Source of the DNA: CAYYJM01 sp964471755
GTDB lineage: Bacteria > Planctomycetota > Planctomycetia > Gemmatales > Gemmataceae
Direction of reading: 5' to 3'
Length of the DNA stretch: 57,654 nt
Assembly: GCA_964471755.1 (NCBI GenBank)
Contig: CAYYJM010000005.1
Coordinates: forward strand, 1-57,654
Each line of letters opens with the position of its first letter. Position 1 is the stretch's first letter. Below are positions 52,712 to 57,654 of the stretch, in pieces. The notes under the pieces are model-generated. The model saw only the letters and a list, made by a program, of their open reading frames with translations, was not told where the DNA came from and made no database searches. A program made the position numbers and the translations under genes.

Positions 52712-54172
52712 TCAGGAATCGCTCTGGTCGTCCGACGACCAGATGGAGCGGTCGATGTTGATGCTGTGAGCGCGGATCTTGGTCCGCAGGAAACCGCGGG
52801 TGATGCCCAGAATCCGGGCCGCCTGGACCTGGTTGCCGTGAGTGTGGCGCAGCACGCGCATCAGCACCTCCCGTTCCATCCGCTCCAGACTCTCGGCGTA
52901 CAGATTCTCCGTCCCAACCGCGATTCGCTCCTCGACGAACTGGTCCCAGTCGAAGCCGGGCGCTTCCTCCGTCGTGGGGGGATGGTCACTCGCCACGCCA
53001 CGCACCCGGACTGGCAGGCTGTCCGGCAGCAGCATCGAGCCGGGCATCTTCAGCAGGGATTGTTTCAGCACGCTCTGCAACTCGCGAACGTTGCCCGGCC
53101 AGGGGTAGCGCTTCAGCAACTCGAGCGTTTCGGGAGCCACCTCCAGGACGGGCTTCTTCAGTTCCCGGCCAAAGCGGGCGACGAAGTGATTGATGAGCGC
53201 CAGCAGATCGTCGCCGCGATCGCGTAACGGCGGCAGGAGGATCTGAAAGACGTTCAGCCGAAAGTAGAGGTCCCGTCGGAATCGCCCCTCCTCGACCAGT
53301 TGGTCGAGGTTGGCGTTGGTGGCGGCCAGGATGCGAACGTCGGTCTGGATCGTCTCGTTGCCGCCCAGTCGCTCGAACGCCTGTTCCTGGAGCAGACGCA
53401 GGATCTTGGCCTGCGTGGTCGGCGTCATCTCGCCCACCTCGTCGAGGAAGATGGTGCCGCCGTGGCACTGCTCGAACTTGCCGATCCGCTTGCGATCCGC
53501 GCCGGTGAACGCTCCCTTCTCGTGGCCGAACAGTTCGCTTTCGAGCAACTGCTCCGGGATGGCGGCGCAGTTGATGGCCAGGAACGGCCGAGCCGCCCGG
53601 TCGCTGTGCTGATAGATGGCCCGGGCGACCAGTTCCTTGCCGGTCCCGCTCTCGCCGAGGATCAGCACGGTGACATGCTGGCGGGCGACCCGGCCGATGG
53701 CCTTGTAGACCTCCTGCATGGCCGGGCAGCGGCCCAGGAGCAGATCCGACGGCGACGGCGTCTCATGCGGCTCCTCGGCCAGTCGAGCCGGCACGCGCAT
53801 CAGCTGGCTGGAACGCAGAGCCCGCCGAACGATCGCCCGCAACTCGGTCAGTTCGAGCGGTTTCAGCAGATACTCGAAGGCCCCTTCCTTGATCGCCTCG
53901 ATGGCCAGTTCGGTCGTGCCGTGGCCGGTGATCAGGATGAGCGGGATGCGGGCATCGATGGTGTGGAGACGGTGGAAGGTTTCCAGGCCGCTGGCGTCCG
54001 GGAGGCGCACGTCCAGGACGATGACCGCAGGCGGTTCGGCCTGGACCAGGGCGACGGCCTCGGCCGCCGTGGACGCCGTTCGCAGGGTGATCGGCTCCTC
54101 GCGGAACGCTCGGCGAAAGGCGTGCTGGATGGCTGGCTCATCATCGACCAGCAGGACCACGGGATCCGTCAT
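52712..54172 (-). CDS. NtrC-type sigma-54-dependent response regulator
   Basis: 486 residues. Receiver domain with phospho-accepting Asp54 (IVLDVRLPDASG), then a sigma-54 AAA+ domain (LILGESGTGKELVARAIY Walker A; KGAFTGADRKRIGKFE with GAFTGA; GGTIFLDEVGEM Walker B) and a Fis-type HTH at the C terminus (NQVQAARILGITRGFLRTKIRAHSI). It would turn on sigma-54 promoters when phosphorylated by the kinase encoded just upstream, and its start overlaps that gene (ATGA). Confidence 0.95.
   Translation of the reverse strand: MTDPVVLLVDDEPAIQHAFRRAFREEPITLRTASTAAEAVALVQAEPPAVIVLDVRLPDASGLETFHRLHTIDARIPLILITGHGTTELAIEAIKEGAFEYLLKPLELTELRAIVRRALRSSQLMRVPARLAEEPHETPSPSDLLLGRCPAMQEVYKAIGRVARQHVTVLILGESGTGKELVARAIYQHSDRAARPFLAINCAAIPEQLLESELFGHEKGAFTGADRKRIGKFEQCHGGTIFLDEVGEMTPTTQAKILRLLQEQAFERLGGNETIQTDVRILAATNANLDQLVEEGRFRRDLYFRLNVFQILLPPLRDRGDDLLALINHFVARFGRELKKPVLEVAPETLELLKRYPWPGNVRELQSVLKQSLLKMPGSMLLPDSLPVRVRGVASDHPPTTEEAPGFDWDQFVEERIAVGTENLYAESLERMEREVLMRVLRHTHGNQVQAARILGITRGFLRTKIRAHSINIDRSIWSSDDQSDS
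52724..52742. promoter_or_regulatory. 19-bp dyad, candidate activator binding site
   Basis: CTGGTCGTC-C-GACGACCAG is a perfect 9-bp inverted repeat with a 1-nt centre, in the 3' end of the regulator gene. Its centre is about 117 bp upstream of the sigma-54 -24 region, a usual distance for NtrC-type enhancer sites. Confidence 0.45.
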
Positions 54173-55686
54173 GGTTGTACTCCCTGGGTGGTCGGCAGGT
54201 CGACCGTGAAGATGGCTCCGCCGCCACCGGGCCGATTCGCCGCGGTCAGCATCCCGCCGTGCGCTTCGACGATCCGGAGCGAGATGACCAGGCCCAGGCC
54301 GAGGCCGGTGTCCTTGGTACTCACGAACGGATGGAACAGCCGGGGCAGCAGGTCCGGCGCGATGCCCGTTCCGGTGTCGATGACCTCGATCGACAGCCGA
54401 CCGTCGCGCACCGGGTTCACCCGGAGAGCAAGTCGGCCTCCGGTCGGCATGGCGTCAAGGGCGTTGAGGCAGAGGTTGACCAGGACCTGATGGAGTTGTT
54501 TCCGGTCGGCCAGCAGGGGCAACGGGCTGGCCGGCACCTCGACTTCGAGAACGACGCCCTGTTTCTCGGCCCGACCGCGGATCAGGGCCACCACCCCGCG
54601 GAGCAGCGCGCCGGCGTCCATCGGTCGCGGCTCCGGCTGGCTGGGCCGGGCGAAGTCGAGGAACGTTTGCAGCGACTGTTCCATGCGGAGAACCTCGCTT
54701 TCGATCACCTGGAGGTCCTCCTCCACCAGGCCATCGGGATCTTCCAGGCCGCTCTGCACCAGCAGCTTGATGGAGGTGAGCGGATTGCGGATCTCATGGG
54801 CCACACCAGCCGCCAACTGTCCGACCGCCGCCAACTGCTCGGCGCGAAGCACCTCGGTCTCGCGATCGTGTAACTGTTGCATGACCTTCTCAATCCGTCG
54901 GGTCAGCTGATCGACCTGCTCGTGCAGGGCGCGGAAGTCGCCGCCTTCGATCCAGCGGATCTCCTGGACCTGATCGATCTTACCGGCCGCGTGACGGATC
55001 TGGACCTGAAGGCGATGGATCGACTGGCTGACATGGCGAGCGACGCCGAAGCCGAGGACCAGGCCGGCCACCGCTCCCACGACGCCGATCCCGGCCATGC
55101 CCCAGGCCAGGCGGACGAGGACGGAATCGTGATTGAAGATGGAATGGCCGACCCGCGAGTCGTTGAACCACTCGAATTCCCGACACTTGCGCAGGGGAGC
55201 CATCTCCAGGAAGCGAGCCAACTCCCGGACGGCGAGTTCATGGTTGTCTGCCCGGGGTGGCGGCAGTTCCTTGAAGCGGCGCAGATACTCGCGGATCTGT
55301 TGTTCCAGTTCCGCGAAGATCACCTTCTCATGCTGCTGATCGGCCACGTGATGCAGCTTCTTGAGGTGTTCCTCGATGCGCTCGTTCAGGGACGACACCT
55401 CCTCGACACGATGTTGCAGCAGCGTGATCAGGTCGAACAGGCATTCTTCCAACTCGGCGGCCGCTCGGTGACTGGTGAAGTTCTCGCGCAGGACGCCGGA
55501 CAGGCTGGCCTGCTGATTCACCAGCGAGATGGCCGTGATGGCACAAAGGACGAACAGACACAAACTGATTAGAATGACCGTCCAGAGATGTCGAATGCGC
55601 AACGGATACACAGTGAAGTCCCATGTGGGCCGGTAGAGGAACGGACCAGCCAGCAACCCGGATGGCTGTGGTCGGTCTGCGGTCAT
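54169..55686 (-). CDS. Membrane-bound sensor histidine kinase (NtrB/HAMP type)
   Basis: 505 residues. First membrane helix at about 32-54 (LWTVILISLCLFVLCAITAISLV), a helical sensor segment of about 150 residues, a second helix (GMAGIGVVGAVAGLVLGFGVARHV), a HAMP-like linker, then VAHEIRNPLTSIKLLVQSGL with the phosphorylated His. The ATPase boxes follow: NLCLNALDAM, DTGTGIAPDLL and GLGLGLVISLRIVEAHGG. It would phosphorylate the regulator encoded next. The start is ATG at 55686, frame-consistent but with a weak ribosome site. The frame is open far upstream into dabA antisense. Confidence 0.92.
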   Translation of the reverse strand: MTADRPQPSGLLAGPFLYRPTWDFTVYPLRIRHLWTVILISLCLFVLCAITAISLVNQQASLSGVLRENFTSHRAAAELEECLFDLITLLQHRVEEVSSLNERIEEHLKKLHHVADQQHEKVIFAELEQQIREYLRRFKELPPPRADNHELAVRELARFLEMAPLRKCREFEWFNDSRVGHSIFNHDSVLVRLAWGMAGIGVVGAVAGLVLGFGVARHVSQSIHRLQVQIRHAAGKIDQVQEIRWIEGGDFRALHEQVDQLTRRIEKVMQQLHDRETEVLRAEQLAAVGQLAAGVAHEIRNPLTSIKLLVQSGLEDPDGLVEEDLQVIESEVLRMEQSLQTFLDFARPSQPEPRPMDAGALLRGVVALIRGRAEKQGVVLEVEVPASPLPLLADRKQLHQVLVNLCLNALDAMPTGGRLALRVNPVRDGRLSIEVIDTGTGIAPDLLPRLFHPFVSTKDTGLGLGLVISLRIVEAHGGMLTAANRPGGGGAIFTVDLPTTQGVQP

Positions 55687-55800
55687 CTCTCGTCGCGGTG
55701 CCCCACCCCAGTGTACCGCGATCCGCCCCTCGGCGTCGACCTCTGGACGTCGGGATTCGGTTGGCAGCAAGGACAACCTCCGCCCGCTTCGGATCCAGCC

Positions 55801-57654
55801 ATGACCTTCTCGGAATCTGTCGTGTCCGATCATCCCGATTCGTCGATGGCACGGTTGACCCACGCCATCGAACAGGCCGCCCACCTGCTTCCGGCCCAGG
55901 GGCCGATCACGGTCTTCATCCACCATAACACGCTGCACGCGTTCGAGGACCAGCCGTTCGAGCAGGCGGTCCTGACCGGCGCTCGGATCTTCGGCTGCGA
56001 ACCCTACCTGAGCGAGGAGAGCTACCGGGCCGCCCTGGAGCGCGGTCGGATTCGCTTCGACGATCTGCGTTCTCTGTTGCAAGAGGAACTGGTCGATGCT
56101 CCCGAGGCGGCCAGCTTGCCGCACGCGACGACGCGGCTCGATCTTCGCCTGGCGATGATGCAATTCCCGATCCGTGGCGGAGCGGTCGGCGAACTGAACT
56201 GGTTTCTGGAAGAAACGGACGCTCGCCGGCGAATCCGACCGGACGTCTCGGCCGCGACCCGGAGCCGGATCATCGCCGAGACGCGCCGCTGGGTCATGCG
56301 TGACCTGCGCGGCGGCAACGAGGCGCTCCCCGGCGGACAGGGCCCGAGACGGCCCCGGCCGGCCTGGGTCAAGCCGCTGTTCGATCGCTTCCGTGAGGCG
56401 GCCATCGAGAACTGGAGCCCGACCGTCTGGGAAGCCTTCGCGGTCGGTGCCCTCTGGCACGTCTGTCGGGAAGGCATCGAGGCGATGCCAGCGCCGCCAC
56501 CGACGAGGCACGAACCGATTCGGCATCGCGATCTCCTGCTGTCATCGACCGGCGTGGACACCGACGGCTGGGTCAATCCGCTGCTCATTCGCTTCTGTGC
56601 CGCCGTTCTGGATCAGGGGGTGGCCCAGGCCGTCCTGCCGGATCGAGAGCAGGGTCTGTTCGCCGCGTTTGTCGGCCTGTACGGTCAGCCAGGAGGACCG
56701 CCGGACGCCTGGCAACGGCACCTGCCCGGTGAGTTGCGGCGCTGGCGGCGAGTGGGGATCACTCCCCTGCAAGCGATCCGTGAGAGCCTCGACCATCTCG
56801 GTCTGCGGGAGGAGGAGTACGAGACGTTCCTGGGCGCGACCTTGCTCGCCCTGCCCGGCTGGGCCGGCATGGTCCACCAGCTCGAAGAGCGCGGCCATCG
56901 CGCGGCTCGCCCCGTGCCGGGTCAGCCGCTGGTCGAGTTCCTGGCCATCCGCCTGCTGCTGGACCGACTGGCCCTGGCCCATGCCGCGCGCCAGGAACTG
57001 GGCTTCACCGGAGATCTCGCGACGCTGCGAGGGCTGCTGCGCAAGCGCTGGACGCCACCGCCTGCGCCGACACTGGTCCAGCGGGTTTTCCCGGTCTTCC
57101 AGCTGGCCCAGGTCCTCGGCTGGTCGCCCGATGAACTGACCCGCCTCACGCCGGAGCAGTGGCGAACGCTGCTGCGCGAGGTCGAGGGATTCACCACACT
57201 GGAACGCCGGCGGATCTTTCATCTCGCCTACGAGCGCCGGTTCCGCGATCAGTCCCTGGACGCACTGGCGGCGGTGCGCGTGGTCGAGATCCCTCGGCCA
57301 CGATTCCAGGTCGTTTGCTGTATCGATGATCGCGAGGAGTCCTTTCGCCGTCATCTGGAAGAGATCGCTCCCGACGTCGAAACGTTTGGAGCGGCCGGCT
57401 TCTTCAACGTGGCGATGTACTACCGGGGAGCGGCCGACGCTCGCTTCGTGCCGCTCTGTCCGGTGGCCATCGTGCCGCAGGAATACGTCGCCGAAGAGGT
57501 CGATCCATCGCAGCAGGAGGAGCATCAGCGCCGGATCCGAACGCGCGTCGCGGTCGGCAGGGCGTCGCACCACTTCCACCAGGGGACGCGCGGCTTCTTC
57601 CTTGGGGCCTTGCTCATGGCGACACTCGGCCTGCTGGCCACGATTCCCCTGGTC
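55801..57654 (+). CDS. dabA: DabA-type (DUF2309) inorganic carbon transporter subunit, truncated at window edge
   Basis: At least 618 residues with no stop before the right edge. ITVFIHHNTLHAFEDQPFEQAVLTGARIFG near the N terminus is the usual DUF2309 start. The zinc-site block VVCCIDDREESFRRHLEE shows Cys507 and Asp509 in C-x-D, as in DabA, whose other ligands (His and Cys) would lie beyond the edge. DabA works with DabB, a membrane protein related to NADH dehydrogenase subunit L, in proton-coupled CO2/bicarbonate uptake. No dabB is visible here. It is divergent from the kinase by 114 nt. Confidence 0.9.
   Translation, partial: MTFSESVVSDHPDSSMARLTHAIEQAAHLLPAQGPITVFIHHNTLHAFEDQPFEQAVLTGARIFGCEPYLSEESYRAALERGRIRFDDLRSLLQEELVDAPEAASLPHATTRLDLRLAMMQFPIRGGAVGELNWFLEETDARRRIRPDVSAATRSRIIAETRRWVMRDLRGGNEALPGGQGPRRPRPAWVKPLFDRFREAAIENWSPTVWEAFAVGALWHVCREGIEAMPAPPPTRHEPIRHRDLLLSSTGVDTDGWVNPLLIRFCAAVLDQGVAQAVLPDREQGLFAAFVGLYGQPGGPPDAWQRHLPGELRRWRRVGITPLQAIRESLDHLGLREEEYETFLGATLLALPGWAGMVHQLEERGHRAARPVPGQPLVEFLAIRLLLDRLALAHAARQELGFTGDLATLRGLLRKRWTPPPAPTLVQRVFPVFQLAQVLGWSPDELTRLTPEQWRTLLREVEGFTTLERRRIFHLAYERRFRDQSLDALAAVRVVEIPRPRFQVVCCIDDREESFRRHLEEIAPDVETFGAAGFFNVAMYYRGAADARFVPLCPVAIVPQEYVAEEVDPSQQEEHQRRIRTRVAVGRASHHFHQGTRGFFLGALLMATLGLLATIPLV

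Noticed and set aside
50884..52761. Plus-strand open frame of 625 aa across sulP
   Set aside because: Antisense of a clear SulP/STAS gene. Its composition is Gln/Arg/Asp-rich and it has no ribosome site.
55687..55800. Sigma-54 promoter for dabA
   Set aside because: A TGGCAG occurs at about 55764, but the required GC at the -12 spacing is missing. Only a weak half-site of the dyad is seen.

Overview
This is a GC-rich chromosomal stretch from a bacterium that looks like a planctomycete of the Gemmata group (Gemmatales). The clues are a member of the large Gemmata paralogue family that starts MTEAEW and carries a KLRLFACAC-like segment, a methanofuran-type cofactor gene pair (C1-transfer genes of this kind are known in planctomycetes), many proteins with zinc ribbons, HEAT repeats or beta-propellers, and gene packing that mixes short operons with frequent convergent pairs. 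Three runs of exactly 10 N (28241-28250, 34712-34721, 40060-40069) are assembly gaps. Each falls in or at the start of a gene, so this is a draft or metagenome contig. The taxonomic call is inference.

Layout. 1-5.4 kb: GT2 glycosyltransferase divergent from a DegT-type sugar aminotransferase, a secreted M20 amidohydrolase and small conserved proteins. 5.6 kb: tRNA-Leu(UAG). 5.7-7.3 kb: DUF1569 protein and an RmlD-like reductase. 7.3-10.4 kb: a tightly coupled minus-strand operon (Gemmata-family protein, DUF3568-type lipoprotein, MfnF-like, MfnE-like). 10.6-17.6 kb: large Hsp70-like protein, then a SpoIVB-type S55 peptidase and a secreted beta-propeller. 18-26.8 kb: rhomboid protease, MazF-type toxin-antitoxin pair, PEP-synthase-like enzyme, proB, unknown protein, efp, SIS isomerase, YcxB-like membrane protein. 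26.9-28.9 kb: two paralogous 48-50 aa peptide genes with the same leader and the same upstream region, flanking a membrane-anchored zinc-ribbon protein. 29-41.2 kb: DUF2325 protein, HEAT/propeller protein, lipoprotein, redoxin, small basic protein, RND/MMPL transporter, dual-specificity phosphatase, zinc-ribbon membrane protein, and an overlapping RluA / DUF4392 / degenerate-receiver operon. 41.4-48.8 kb: AsmA-like giant protein plus LptF-type permease, CNNM/CorC-type protein, MalQ. 48.9-57.7 kb: GlmS, then a SulP anion transporter, an NtrC-type regulator, its histidine kinase, and a divergent dabA that runs off the right edge.

How the genes work together. The right end looks like an inorganic-carbon uptake locus. 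The kinase and sigma-54 regulator overlap by 4 nt. A perfect sigma-54 -24/-12 element sits just upstream of sulP, and a 19-bp dyad lies about 110 bp further upstream. The MfnF/MfnE pair points to methanofuran-type cofactor synthesis for C1 transfer. AsmA plus LptF suggests lipid handling at the cell envelope. The least explained element is the pair of leader-bearing peptide cassettes, which share a bipartite upstream motif with identical spacing.
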